This document shows, in pieces, positions 30,057-39,219 of a stretch of 64,000 nucleotides of DNA (its first letter is position 1; the number at the start of each line of letters is the position of its first letter). The stretch spans positions 186,001 to 250,000 of the forward strand of contig JBBCIN010000001.1 of assembly GCA_037200885.1 (NCBI GenBank), written 5' to 3'. This stretch comes from PMG-095 sp037200885. GTDB taxonomy: Bacteria; Myxococcota_A; Polyangia; Polyangiales; Polyangiaceae. Under the pieces are notes generated by a model, which was not told where the DNA came from, did no database searches, and saw only the letters and a program-made list of their open reading frames with translations. A program made the position numbers and the translations under genes.

Positions 30057-30869
30057 ATGAAACCGACTCAGCTCGTGCGCCTGATCGCACTCTTGTCCTC
30101 GATCGCTGGCGCGGCCAGCGCACAAACAGCGCCTCCGCCAGCACCAGCCGCGGCTGCTCCCGCCGCGCCTACTGCGCCAGCTCCTGCCGTCGCGCCTGCC
30201 GCGCCTGCGCCGGGGCCATTCATCGAGCCGCCCCTCCCCGCCTCGGCGGTCGTGCCGCCTCCCGAATCCACCTATCAAGAAGAGGCTCCTCCTCCGCCCG
30301 CGCCACCCAGCGGTTCGAGCCGCAATGAGCGAGGGCACTTCCTGATCGGCGCTGCCTGGGATGTAGCCCTCCCCGTTGCAAGCGTGCGCCAATTCACCGA
30401 CTCGGTGAGTGGTCTCGGCTTCGAGTTCTTGGTTCGCTACTTCGCGCTGCCGCAGCTCTCAATCGGGGCAAGCACGGATTTTCAGACCTTCATCGCCAAT
30501 CGACCGCGCACGACCTACCAAATAGACAACGGGGCAGTGACGGCGACCGCCTATAATAGCGTGCAAAACACCGCCGTCCGCGCATCCGCACACTACTACT
30601 TCTTGGACGATGGCCCGGCGTTGCCCTACGTCGGAGCGAGCGTCGGTATCGGCTGGTCCACGTTTCAAACGGCAGCCGCCGATCTGGTCATCTACGACAA
30701 TCAGACTTCGATCCTGCTCGGTGGTGACGTCGGAGCGCTCTTCCCCCTCGCCAACTCGAGTATGGCGTTCCTGACCGCCATTCGCTATTCGGCGTTGCCC
30801 GCTGCCGATTTTCTCAAGGTCACTGACGTACAGAGCGTCTCACTGCAATTCGGCATCTCGACGCGATGA
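30057..30869 (+). CDS. Outer-membrane beta-barrel protein with Ala/Pro linker
   Basis: 270 residues. The signal peptide ends at ASAQ (~22), followed by ~65 residues of Ala/Pro linker, then a barrel-like domain (~95-270) with GFEFLVRYFALPQLSIGAS, ASAHYYFLDDGPALPYVGASVG and a last strand SLQFGIS. This is the pattern of OmpA-membrane-domain-sized barrels. It lies 14 bases after the DUF4136 gene, so the two are likely cotranscribed. No ligand is suggested by sequence. Confidence 0.78.
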   Translation: MKPTQLVRLIALLSSIAGAASAQTAPPPAPAAAAPAAPTAPAPAVAPAAPAPGPFIEPPLPASAVVPPPESTYQEEAPPPPAPPSGSSRNERGHFLIGAAWDVALPVASVRQFTDSVSGLGFEFLVRYFALPQLSIGASTDFQTFIANRPRTTYQIDNGAVTATAYNSVQNTAVRASAHYYFLDDGPALPYVGASVGIGWSTFQTAAADLVIYDNQTSILLGGDVGALFPLANSSMAFLTAIRYSALPAADFLKVTDVQSVSLQFGISTR

Positions 30870-30907
30870 CGTTGCGGCTGCGCCGCGAGCGCTGCCTGTC
30901 TCGAGGA

Positions 30908-31552
30908 TCAGAGGTGAAGGCCGATGCCCAGCAGCGCCTGCCCTTGCAGCAACGGCTCCCCGGAATAGCGGACGGCACAACCTGCGCCGCTCACGCAAAG
31001 TGCGGATGCTTGTCCAGTAACGAAGCTCAAAGGCATTCGCCCGATCACTCGTAGGTCCAGAAAACTGGTCAGCATGATTTTGACGCCCCCGTCGAGGACG
31101 CCAGAAAAGCTGAAGTCATTTCCTGAGCCATTGATCGGTGCCAAACGCGTGGCGCCTATGCTGAGCCCGAGATAGGGCACGACGCGGCCGTGCGGGGCCT
31201 CCAGGTTCCCTCCCACCTGGAAGTAATCGAAGCTCACGTCGGCCTGGCCGCCGCTTTCGAATCCGCCGGAGGGACGAAAATATGCGGTTGTTTCCATCCG
31301 ACTATAGCTCAAATACGCATATCCGTTGCGCTGAGCCTTGAAGCTCAGCATTGCGCCGTAGACGGGGGCGGCGTCGAAACTCACGTTGCCGGATTGGGTA
31401 TCGGAGGACACCCCGAGATCTCCAGTGAAGCCCACGCCGCCGACGGCGACCACCTCGAAGCGGCGCTCCCGTTCCTCGGGCTCCTGCGCGAGAGCGGAAT
31501 GAGTCGAGAACGCGATGGTGAGCGTGGCAGCAAGTGCAGTAATTTTCGTCAA
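30908..31552 (-). CDS. Small outer-membrane beta-barrel protein
   Basis: 214 residues. A clear signal peptide ends at ALAQ (~23). The mature part alternates strands and turns (FEVVAVGGVGFTGDL, NGYAYLSYSRMET, VVPYLGLSIGATRL) and ends in LLGIGLHL, an outer-membrane barrel C-terminus. The layout is similar to OmpW/OmpA-size proteins. Two Cys near the end (LCVSGAGC) could form a disulfide in a loop. It converges with the gene at 30057 and diverges from the lipoprotein at 31733. Confidence 0.75.
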   Translation of the reverse strand: MTKITALAATLTIAFSTHSALAQEPEERERRFEVVAVGGVGFTGDLGVSSDTQSGNVSFDAAPVYGAMLSFKAQRNGYAYLSYSRMETTAYFRPSGGFESGGQADVSFDYFQVGGNLEAPHGRVVPYLGLSIGATRLAPINGSGNDFSFSGVLDGGVKIMLTSFLDLRVIGRMPLSFVTGQASALCVSGAGCAVRYSGEPLLQGQALLGIGLHL

Positions 31553-31732
31553 CGAACTAACATCCTTTAATTCGATCGAAGTATGCGCGGGCTACAAACG
31601 CCAGATGAAATTCTCGCGCTGTTCGTGTTTCGCAAAAGGCACTCACGCTCGGATCCTTCGCCCAAAGGACGCGTGCGTTTTCGAACGGAATGCCACTTGG
31701 CGCAAGCGCAAATCGCGATTAACGAATTGCGC

Positions 31733-32581
31733 ATGCGTTTCCCCCATTCGGTTTTCGCACTGCTCCTAGCGTTCCTTCCTTTCGCGAGCGGGTGTCGGCC
31801 GCCGGATGGGCAAGCGTCCTCGCCCAGTGGGCAGGACGCACCGCCACCACCATCGGCGCCGCCGGCACCACCACCGCCGCCCGCGTACAATGGGCCCACG
31901 GTCGACGTTCCGGCCGGCAGTCGATTCGTCGTACGCCTCGACGACAACGTCGATTCGGCGGGCGGCGCAGGGCTTCGATTTCGCGCGTCGCTCGAGGCGG
32001 CGTTACCTGATGCTGCTGGAAACGTCCTCGTTCCGGCTGGCACGAAGGTATTGGGCATCATTGCCGATGCCAAATCTGCCGGGCGCCTAGTCGGCAAGAG
32101 CGAGCTCGAGGTCGACTTTACCGACCTCCAAATCAACGGCCTGCTTTTTCCCATTCAAAGCCAGGGTGTCAAAGCGGTCGGCGAAGGCAGTGGCCGCGAT
32201 ACCGCTCGAAAGGTGGGGGCCGCTGCCTTGATCGGCGGGGCCTTCGGCGGCGGCAGTGGAGCAGCAAAGGGCGCGGCCATTGGTGGGGCCGCTGCGCTGC
32301 TCACGCGCGGCAAGCAGATCCGAATCCCGAGTGGCACCCTGCTCGAGCTTTCGCTGCTGGCCCCTGCCAGGGTTCCTGCACCAGCAGCCGCACCGGTCGT
32401 GGCCGTGACCACCACGGTTGCGGTGGCCCCTGTTCCGGCGGCTTCTGCCGGACCTGCGGCCGCCCCCGCCGTTGCTCCTGCATCGTCTGAAGCCGAGCAG
32501 AAGGCGTGCGTCAAGAAGCTCATGGCCAACGGCTTCTCCGCCGACGAGGCGCTGAGCGCTTGTAACAAGAAAGGCAAGTAG
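31733..32581 (+). CDS. Lipoprotein with a beta-domain and a glycine-zipper segment
   Basis: 282 residues from the ATG at 31733; the lipobox ends in FASGC (~20). A Pro-rich linker leads to a domain (~55-145) with VPAGSRFVVRLDDNVDS and VLVPAGTKVLGII, which resembles the VirB10/TrbI-like fold used for envelope-anchored proteins. Residues ~155-190 are a glycine-zipper (GGAFGGGSGAAKGAAIGGAAA) that could insert in a membrane. A long Ala/Pro/Val tail ends in a small helical motif with two Cys (QKACVKKLMANGFSADEA). The precise function is unknown. A hairpin follows the stop. Confidence 0.75.
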   Translation: MRFPHSVFALLLAFLPFASGCRPPDGQASSPSGQDAPPPPSAPPAPPPPPAYNGPTVDVPAGSRFVVRLDDNVDSAGGAGLRFRASLEAALPDAAGNVLVPAGTKVLGIIADAKSAGRLVGKSELEVDFTDLQINGLLFPIQSQGVKAVGEGSGRDTARKVGAAALIGGAFGGGSGAAKGAAIGGAAALLTRGKQIRIPSGTLLELSLLAPARVPAPAAAPVVAVTTTVAVAPVPAASAGPAAAPAVAPASSEAEQKACVKKLMANGFSADEALSACNKKGK

Positions 32582-33000
32582 CGGTCGGGTTGGAGGGCGG
32601 GGGAGGGCCCTACGCCCTCCACAGATCGCGCACTGTCCTGTTTCGTGAGCGCGACGCATTCGCGACTTGTTGTTTGCATCGTCGGATTGCGACGCGCGCA
32701 CCGTCGAGCATTACCGGCTGCTCGAGATCGCGTTGTTGTACGAGCCGCACAGGGACGACGCGATCAACGAAGCATCAATGAAGAGTTGGCGGCAGTCGAT
32801 TTTTGAATCGTTTTTTACGATGACTGTAACGACAGCCTCGATCGGTAGCGCACGGAACACCGCGTTCGAAATTCGTGGCTCGGCTAAGGCATTGACTTTC
32901 TCGTCGGGACGCGCGACCAATGCCAAAAGTTAGGGTGCAAAAACGGTGGGATGTCTCTCACGCAAGGGCAGGCTCTCGCACCGGGGCTTTCTGGGATGAA
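32582..33000. other. 419-base gap before the RND efflux operon
   Basis: It starts with the hairpin listed at 32591-32621. The middle has short open frames on both strands (for example 32667-32933 plus and 32711-32926 minus) but none has a ribosome-binding site, family-like sequence or favourable composition. No regulator gene is present, although RND operons are often next to a TetR or MarR gene, so control must be from elsewhere. The operon promoter is presumably between ~32850 and 32990. Confidence 0.5.
32591..32621 (+). terminator. Hairpin after the glycine-zipper lipoprotein gene
   Basis: TGGAGGGC (32591-32598) pairs perfectly with GCCCTCCA (32614-32621) over a 15-base G-rich loop, ten bases after the stop codon. 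No T-run follows, so it may terminate weakly or only stabilise the mRNA end. Confidence 0.35.
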
Positions 33001-34236
33001 ATGAAACCGTCAGCCATTCGCCAGCCGCGTTCCGCCCTCCTTTTGCTGAGCTCCTTCATTCTGTTGGTCGGTTGTGACAAGGGAGAGGAGAAGGCTTCAG
33101 CGCCGCCGCCGCCCCCCGTAGTCAAGGTGGCTGAAGCCGCTTCCCGCGATGTGCCCATTACGGTCGAGGCGGTCGGTCAGACACGCGGCAACATGGAGAT
33201 CGACATCTCGGCTCGCGTCGAGGGTTTCCTCGAAACCATGGATTTCAAAGAGGGTTCCTTCGTCAAGAAGGGACAGCGGCTGTACACGATAGACAGTCGA
33301 CCGTTTCGGGCTTCACTCGCGGAGGCTGCGGCGAAGGTCGGACAATCGCAGGCGGAGCTTGCCCGTACGCACCAGGACGTGGCGCGTTACCAACCGCTGG
33401 TGGCGAAAAACGCCGTGTCGGTCCAAGAGCTGGAAACGGCACAGGCCAACGAGCGAGCACAGCAGTCCACGGTCGCTGCGGCGCAGGCAGCAGTACAAAA
33501 GGCGCAACTCGACCTCGGCTACACGACCGTGCTCGCACCCGAGGACGGCCTGATCGGAACCACGGAAGTCTTTCCGGGTACCTTGGTCGGTCGTGGTGAC
33601 ACCACGCTGCTCACGAAAATTTCCAAAATTGATCCGATTAAAGTTCGGTTCAGTGTTTCGGAGCGCGACTACCTATTTTACGCGCGGAGGAGCGAGGCGA
33701 ACGGCAAGAACCTGTCAGGCATGACAGCCGGCCGGGCCGCAGGCGGTACGGGAGGCGCGGACGAGGCGGAAAAAAAATTGTCGTTCCAGATGATCCTGGC
33801 AGACGGCTCTACGCACCCGTACCCGGGCACGCTGTCGTTCGTCGACCGCAACGTCGATGCCAAGACGGGCACGATCCGCTTGGAAGCGTCGTTTCCCAAT
33901 CCCGACGGCATCGTCCGCCCCGGGCAGTTCGCGCGCGTGCGCGCCGCGGTGTCGGTCAAAAAGGACGCCGTTCTCGTCACTCAAGGGGCAGTGGTGGAGG
34001 CCCAGGGAATCAACAGCGTCGCGGTCGTCAAACCGGATGACACGGTTGAGATGCGCGTAGTGAAGCCTGCGGAGCGGATCGGCAATCTCATCATTTTGGA
34101 TTCAGGCCTCAAGGGGGGCGAGCGGATCGTGGTCGAGGGGCTGCAGAAGGTGCGTGCCGGGATCAAGGTCAAGCCACAATTGGTCCCGCTCGAAGACACG
34201 CCTGCGGCTCCCAGCCCGTCGGCGTCGGGAGGCTGA
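33001..34236 (+). CDS. RND efflux periplasmic adaptor lipoprotein (AcrA/MexA type)
   Basis: 411 residues. The lipobox gives Cys24 (LLVGC). The domain order is that of membrane-fusion proteins: a barrel-sandwich lipoyl half (DFKEGSFVKKGQRLYTID), an alpha-hairpin (~100-155, AAKVGQSQAELARTHQDVARY then ENERAQ-like repeats), the second lipoyl half (TTVLAPEDGLIG), a beta-barrel domain and a membrane-proximal domain (VKPQLVPLED). A Gly/Ala-rich insertion at ~240-255 precedes an eight-A run (33770-33777). It joins the inner-membrane pump to the outer-membrane channel. The start at 33001 is chosen for the signal peptide. First gene of the operon. Confidence 0.93.
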   Translation: MKPSAIRQPRSALLLLSSFILLVGCDKGEEKASAPPPPPVVKVAEAASRDVPITVEAVGQTRGNMEIDISARVEGFLETMDFKEGSFVKKGQRLYTIDSRPFRASLAEAAAKVGQSQAELARTHQDVARYQPLVAKNAVSVQELETAQANERAQQSTVAAAQAAVQKAQLDLGYTTVLAPEDGLIGTTEVFPGTLVGRGDTTLLTKISKIDPIKVRFSVSERDYLFYARRSEANGKNLSGMTAGRAAGGTGGADEAEKKLSFQMILADGSTHPYPGTLSFVDRNVDAKTGTIRLEASFPNPDGIVRPGQFARVRAAVSVKKDAVLVTQGAVVEAQGINSVAVVKPDDTVEMRVVKPAERIGNLIILDSGLKGGERIVVEGLQKVRAGIKVKPQLVPLEDTPAAPSPSASGG

Positions 34237-34239
34237 GCC

Positions 34240-37200
34240 ATGGCTGGCTTCTTCATCCGACGCCCGATCGTCGCGATCGTGATCGCGATCCTGATCGTTT
34301 TGCTTGGTGTCTTCTCGCTCAAGGGTCTCTCGATCGAGCAGTACCCGTTCCTGGCCCCGCCCACCATTCGCGTGACGGCCAACTATCCGGGCGCTTCGGC
34401 ACTCAGCGTCGAGCAGTCGGTGGCGACGCCCATCGAGCAGGAGGTGAACGGCGTCGAGAACATGATCTACATGAAGTCGTCGAACACCAGCGACGGTCGC
34501 ATGCAGCTCGACGTCAATTTCGCGGTCGGCGTCGACCAGGACATGGCCAACGTCCTGACGCAAAATCGCGTTTCCACGGCCCAAGCTCGCCTGCCTCAGG
34601 AAGTGACGTCACAGGGCGTCACCGTCAAAAAGATGAGCCCCAGCATCCTGATGCTGATCGGGCTCTACTCACCCAAAGAAACCTACGACGCGAACTTTCT
34701 GATCAATTACTGCGGCATCAATCTGCGCGACCAGTTGCTGCGCATTCCGGGCATCGCCCAGGTCGATCTGTTCGGTGGCACTGACTACGGCATGCGCATT
34801 TGGCTGCGCCCCGACCGCATGGGACAGCTCGGGCTGACCCCGAACGACGTGATTCAGGCGATCAAGGAGCAGAACCTCCAAGCGTCTGCTGGTCGCATCG
34901 GTGCGGCGCCTTCGCCCGTGGATCAAAAGTTCACTCTCACGGTGGCCGCCCCTAGCCGGCTCATCACCACCGAGGAGTTCGAGAACATCATCGTGCGCGA
35001 GACCAAGGACGGGTCGCAGATCCGCATCCGCGACGTCGGCCGTGCCGAACTCGGCGCACAGGGTTACGACGCATTCGGTCGCTTGAACGGCAAGCCCTCC
35101 GGCGCCATGGCGCTCTACCTCTTGCCGGGCGCCAACCAGCTCAAGGCGTCCAAAGAGATCTACGCCACGATGGCGCGAGCGAAGGCGCTCTTTCCGCCCG
35201 ACCTAGATTACAAAATTGTCTACGACACGACGCCAGCGGTCGAAGCGTCGATCGAATCGATCGTCCACACCTTCGTGGAAGCGGTGATTCTAGTTACCCT
35301 CGTGGTGTTCATTTTCTTGCAGAACCTGCGCGCAACGTTGATCCCGTTGCTCACGGTGCCCGTGTCGCTCGTCGGCACCTTCATCTTCTTTCCGTTGCTC
35401 GGGTTTTCCATCAACACGTTGTCGATGTTCGGCCTCGTGCTCGCGATCGGTATCGTGGTCGATGACGCGATCGTGGTGGTCGAAGCCGTGATGCACCATC
35501 TCGAGCACGGCATGAGTCCGAGAGACGCGACGATCCAAGCGATGAAGGAGGTTTCCGCCCCGGTCATCGGCATCGCGCTGATCCTGTCCGCGGTCTTCTT
35601 GCCCGTGGCATTCATCCCCGGTCTCACCGGGCGCATGTATCAGCAGTTCGCGCTGACGATTGCGATCTCGGTCATCCTGTCCGCGTTCAGTGCGCTCTCA
35701 CTCTCGCCGGCGCTCGCCGTGCTGCTGCTGAAGCCGCCTTCGCATGGGGCGAAGCTCGGAATTTTGGGCAAATTGTTCAAGGGCTTCAACACCGGCTTCG
35801 ATTACGTCACCAAGGGTTACGTCGGTGTTGCTCGCTTGCTCGTACGGCGCTCCTTTGTCACCGTGCTTTTGGTGGGAGTGGTCGTTGTCGGTGCGGGGCT
35901 TTTTGGGAGGGCGATCCCAGCGGGCTTCGTCCCCGATGAAGATCAGGGCATCATCGGCGTCGCGGTGCAGCTGCCGCCGGGCGCATCCCTGGTGCGGACA
36001 AGCGCTCTGCTCAAACAGGTCGAGGAGATCCTCGGCAAGACCGAAGGCGTGGATTCCTTCCAGACGATCGGCGGCTTCGGCGCGGTCACCAGTACCTATC
36101 AGCCGAACTTCGGCACCATCTTCGTGCGCTTGCACCCCTGGGAGGAACGAAAAGCACCCGAGCTGCGCGCGATGAACATCATGGCCAAGCTGAAGCGCGC
36201 CTTCGCTGCCATCCCCGAGGGCGTGATTGTCCCGTTCAACATCCCGACGATTTCCGGCTTCGGTTCGTCGGCGGGCTTCAATTTCCTGATCCAAGATCGC
36301 AGCGGGACGCTCAGTGTCGATCAGCTGGGCGCGCAGACCCTGGCCTTCATTACCGCCGCCAACCAACGGCCGGAGCTGACGAATCTTTTTACCTCCTTCA
36401 ATCCGCGCTATCCGCAGCTGGGGGTCGAGCTCGATCGGGAGAAAGCGCGCAAGCTCGGCGTACCGGTGAACGAGGCCTACCAGGCGCTCAGCACGTCGCT
36501 CGGCGGTAGTTACGTCAACGACTTCAACCGTTTTGGACGCCTGTTTCGCGTCTACGTGCAGGCGGAGGCGGCCAGTCGCCAGAAGCCGGAGGACATCGGC
36601 GAAATCTACGTTCGAAGCAAGACCACGGACACGATGATCCCGCTGTCCACGCTGATGGACGTGAAGCGCCAGCCTGGCACCGAGATCACGAACCGCTTCA
36701 ATCTATTTCGCTCGGCCGAGATCACCGGCGTGCCGGCACCCGGCTACACTTCTGGACAGGCGCTGGCCGCGCTCGAGGACGTGTTCAAACAGACGATGCC
36801 GCCAGAGCTCGGCTTCGCCTATTCCTCGATGTCGTATCAGGAGAAGGTGGCTCCGCCCGCCGCTCCGACGCTGGCATTGGCGATCGTGTTCGTGTTCTTG
36901 CTGTTGGCGGCGCTGTACGAGAGTTGGCGGCTGCCTTGGGCGGTGCTCCTCGGATCTCCGTTGGTCGTGCTCGGCTCGTTCTTCGGTGTTTGGTTGATGG
37001 GCTACGACAACAACGTGTACGTCCAGGTCGGCAACATCATGCTGATCGGCTTGGCCGCGAAGAATGCGATTTTGATCGTCGAGTTCGCGAAAGAAAAGCA
37101 GGACGGGGGTATGGATGCGCAAGAGGCGGCCTTGGAGTCAGCCCGCCTGCGCTTCCGTCCGATCTTGATGACGGCTTTCGCCTTCATCTTGGGCGTCATT

Positions 37201-37404
37201 CCCCTGATGCGCGCCAAGGGAGCCGGCGCCGCGTCGCAGAACGTGATGGGCTGCGCGGTGTTCTTCGGCATGCTCGTCGCGACCATGTTCGGAGTTTTCT
37301 TGATCCCAGGAAACTTCGCCTTCATTCAGGGCTTGGGTCGCAAGAAAGCGGCCGTGAAAACGACGCCACTCGTGGTGGCCGCGACGCCCGACGAGGCGCA
37401 CTGA
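34240..37404 (+). CDS. RND multidrug efflux permease, HAE1 family (AcrB/MexB type)
   Basis: 1054 residues, the usual size of HAE1 pumps. Twelve hydrophobic segments are arranged as 1+5 and 1+5 around two large periplasmic domains. Proton-relay residues are visible: the Asp pair in GIVVDDAIVVVE (TM4, ~410), the Lys in GLAAKNAILIVEF (TM10) and the Arg in RLRFRPILMT (TM11). The pump uses proton import to export hydrophobic or amphiphilic compounds through the adaptor and channel encoded on either side, three bases after the adaptor and one base before the channel gene. Confidence 0.97.
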   Translation: MAGFFIRRPIVAIVIAILIVLLGVFSLKGLSIEQYPFLAPPTIRVTANYPGASALSVEQSVATPIEQEVNGVENMIYMKSSNTSDGRMQLDVNFAVGVDQDMANVLTQNRVSTAQARLPQEVTSQGVTVKKMSPSILMLIGLYSPKETYDANFLINYCGINLRDQLLRIPGIAQVDLFGGTDYGMRIWLRPDRMGQLGLTPNDVIQAIKEQNLQASAGRIGAAPSPVDQKFTLTVAAPSRLITTEEFENIIVRETKDGSQIRIRDVGRAELGAQGYDAFGRLNGKPSGAMALYLLPGANQLKASKEIYATMARAKALFPPDLDYKIVYDTTPAVEASIESIVHTFVEAVILVTLVVFIFLQNLRATLIPLLTVPVSLVGTFIFFPLLGFSINTLSMFGLVLAIGIVVDDAIVVVEAVMHHLEHGMSPRDATIQAMKEVSAPVIGIALILSAVFLPVAFIPGLTGRMYQQFALTIAISVILSAFSALSLSPALAVLLLKPPSHGAKLGILGKLFKGFNTGFDYVTKGYVGVARLLVRRSFVTVLLVGVVVVGAGLFGRAIPAGFVPDEDQGIIGVAVQLPPGASLVRTSALLKQVEEILGKTEGVDSFQTIGGFGAVTSTYQPNFGTIFVRLHPWEERKAPELRAMNIMAKLKRAFAAIPEGVIVPFNIPTISGFGSSAGFNFLIQDRSGTLSVDQLGAQTLAFITAANQRPELTNLFTSFNPRYPQLGVELDREKARKLGVPVNEAYQALSTSLGGSYVNDFNRFGRLFRVYVQAEAASRQKPEDIGEIYVRSKTTDTMIPLSTLMDVKRQPGTEITNRFNLFRSAEITGVPAPGYTSGQALAALEDVFKQTMPPELGFAYSSMSYQEKVAPPAAPTLALAIVFVFLLLAALYESWRLPWAVLLGSPLVVLGSFFGVWLMGYDNNVYVQVGNIMLIGLAAKNAILIVEFAKEKQDGGMDAQEAALESARLRFRPILMTAFAFILGVIPLMRAKGAGAASQNVMGCAVFFGMLVATMFGVFLIPGNFAFIQGLGRKKAAVKTTPLVVAATPDEAH

Positions 37405-37405
37405 G

Positions 37406-38872
37406 ATGGCGCGCCGATTCAGTCCTGCACCATATCTGCTCTGCTGCGTAGCGCTTCTGGGCTGCAAGGTGGGGCCCAACTACGAGCGCCCGCCCGTCGT
37501 CACGCCGACGAATTGGCGCGGCACCGAGCCGGGCAGCACCGCGGCCCAAGAATCGATCGCCAACATTCCCTGGTGGGAGCTATTCAAAGACGAGCAACTC
37601 CGCGAACTGATCAAGGTCGCGCTCGAACAAAATCGGGATCTCAAGATCGCGGTCGAGCGCATCGAAGAGGCGCGGGCGACCTACGGCATCAGCAAGGCTG
37701 ACCTCTACCCGCACGTGAACGCCAAGGTCCTCGGCGGCGGATTGAATCCAAGTGACGCAAGCCTGACCCACGTGCCCGAAGGCGGAGGCACCGGCGCTAC
37801 CGGCATCTACGACGTGAGTCTCGGTTTTTCCTGGGAGCTCGATTTTTTCGGTCGCATTCGCCGCGCCAGCGAGGCCGCCAAAGCCTCCATGCTCGCTACC
37901 GAAGAGGCCAAGCGCGCGGTCGCGGTGTCGCTCGTCTCGGATGTTGCGCTGGCGTACATCGACCTGCGCGGTCTCGATCGCCGGCTTGCGATCACGCAGG
38001 AGACGCTGAAGTCGCGGCAAGAGCACGTCGAATATGCGCGGCTCCGCTTCGAAGGCCACGTCACCCAACAGGTCGACTTTCGCCAGTCCGAAGCCGAGTT
38101 TCATCGCGTGCAGGCGCTGGTCTACAACCTCGAAAAGCTGATCGCTCAGAAGGAAAATGAGCTGTCGTTCCTGGTCGGCCGCCCCCCCGGCGAAATCCTG
38201 CGTAACCGCTCTGCGGAAGACCAACCGGTGCCGCCCGAAGTACCGGCGGGCCTGCCGGCCGCGCTCTTGGAGCGTCGTCCTGACGTGCGCAAAGCAGAGC
38301 TGGAATTGATGTCGGCAACCGCTCGCATCGGCGAAGCAAAAGCGGCGCTTTATCCGACCATCAAGCTCACCGGTTCTTATGGCCTCGCAAGCACCGATCT
38401 GAGCGAGCTCGTGAACCCGGCCAGCCAAAGCTGGAACATCTTTGCCAGTTTGCTGCAACCGCTGTTCGAAGGCGGCGCGCTTCGGGGCAAGGTGGAGGTT
38501 CGCGAGTCACAGCAACGTCAGGCGGTTTACGCGTACGAAAAAACGCTGCTCCGGGCACTGAATGAAGTGGAAGATGCGTTGGTGGGCCTGCGCAAACTTG
38601 GCCAAGAGCGCGACGAGCAGCGCTTGCGAGCGACCGCCGAGAGTCAGGTCGTTGAGCTCGCTGAGCTCCGGTACCGCGGTGGAGTCAGCGATTACCTCGA
38701 GGTGCTCGACGCGCAGCGCTCATACTTCAACGCGCAGATGGACGATGCGACCACCTCGAGCGAGCACACTCGCTCGTTGATCTTACTGTACAAGGCGCTC
38801 GGCGCGGGCTGGCCGGTGCCCGATAAGAAGAGCGGTGGCGCCCAGGAACCGGCGAAGAAGAGCCCGGGTTGA
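37406..38872 (+). CDS. Outer-membrane efflux channel lipoprotein (OprM/NodT, TolC superfamily)
   Basis: 488 residues. The lipobox gives Cys20 (ALLGC) followed by the NodT-type start KVGPNYERPPV. It has the duplicated TolC layout: helices with LGFSWELDFFGRIRRASEAAK in the first half and SQSWNIFASLLQPLFEGGALRGKV in the second, each with paired amphipathic helices and the ELRYRGGVSDYLEVLDAQR motif. Trimers form the outer-membrane exit duct of RND pumps. Third and last gene of the operon. The C-terminal ~20 residues are Lys/Gly/Ala-rich. Confidence 0.95.
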   Translation: MARRFSPAPYLLCCVALLGCKVGPNYERPPVVTPTNWRGTEPGSTAAQESIANIPWWELFKDEQLRELIKVALEQNRDLKIAVERIEEARATYGISKADLYPHVNAKVLGGGLNPSDASLTHVPEGGGTGATGIYDVSLGFSWELDFFGRIRRASEAAKASMLATEEAKRAVAVSLVSDVALAYIDLRGLDRRLAITQETLKSRQEHVEYARLRFEGHVTQQVDFRQSEAEFHRVQALVYNLEKLIAQKENELSFLVGRPPGEILRNRSAEDQPVPPEVPAGLPAALLERRPDVRKAELELMSATARIGEAKAALYPTIKLTGSYGLASTDLSELVNPASQSWNIFASLLQPLFEGGALRGKVEVRESQQRQAVYAYEKTLLRALNEVEDALVGLRKLGQERDEQRLRATAESQVVELAELRYRGGVSDYLEVLDAQRSYFNAQMDDATTSSEHTRSLILLYKALGAGWPVPDKKSGGAQEPAKKSPG

Positions 38873-39219
38873 GGTGTCTCTGCGACTGCTTGGTCGCCTG
38901 ACGGGTCGTTGAACGGGAGTTCGTGTCGGCATGATGACCGCCAGTGCCAACGGCCTTTGGCAGACGGGTGTTTCGCCCGACGCAGAGCGGCGACTCGCGA
39001 TCTCGAAACATAACTGACGAGTCTGTAACTTACAGATTGACGGGTCAGAATTGCTTTGCCGGCAGTTGGGAACGGCTGTACGAAGTTCATCCGCAGGGTG
39101 AAGTCAGCCGTCGAACCGGGGTTCGTGCTGAATTTCCAAACGAAAGGAACGAGCATGAATTCCGCCGTGGAGGGTGTTCTCTCGACCGCGCTCGAACGAG
39201 GGCGGTGAAAGGTAAAATC
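38873..39219. other. 347-base gap after the efflux operon
   Basis: No gene is seen. It contains a weak hairpin just past the operon (GCGAC/GTCGC around 38882-38897), a TGCCAA/TTGGCA inverted repeat at 38945-38962, and a palindrome flanked by TGACGRGTC repeats (listed separately). The ribosome-binding site of the next gene (GAAAGG) is at its end. Confidence 0.5.
39015..39046. promoter_or_regulatory. Candidate operator: palindrome flanked by direct repeats
   Basis: TCTGTAACTTACAGA (39022-39036) is a perfect 7-bp inverted repeat with a one-base centre. It is flanked by TGACGAGTC (39015-39023) and TGACGGGTC (39038-39046). A third copy, TGACGGGTC, is at 38899-38907. The arrangement is typical of a binding site for a dimeric regulator and lies ~175 bases before the lipoprotein gene at 39220. 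Confidence 0.4.

Noticed and set aside
32667..32933. Open frame of 88 codons before the efflux operon as a possible regulator
   Set aside because: No helix-turn-helix pattern, no ribosome-binding site, and an overlapping frame of similar length on the other strand.
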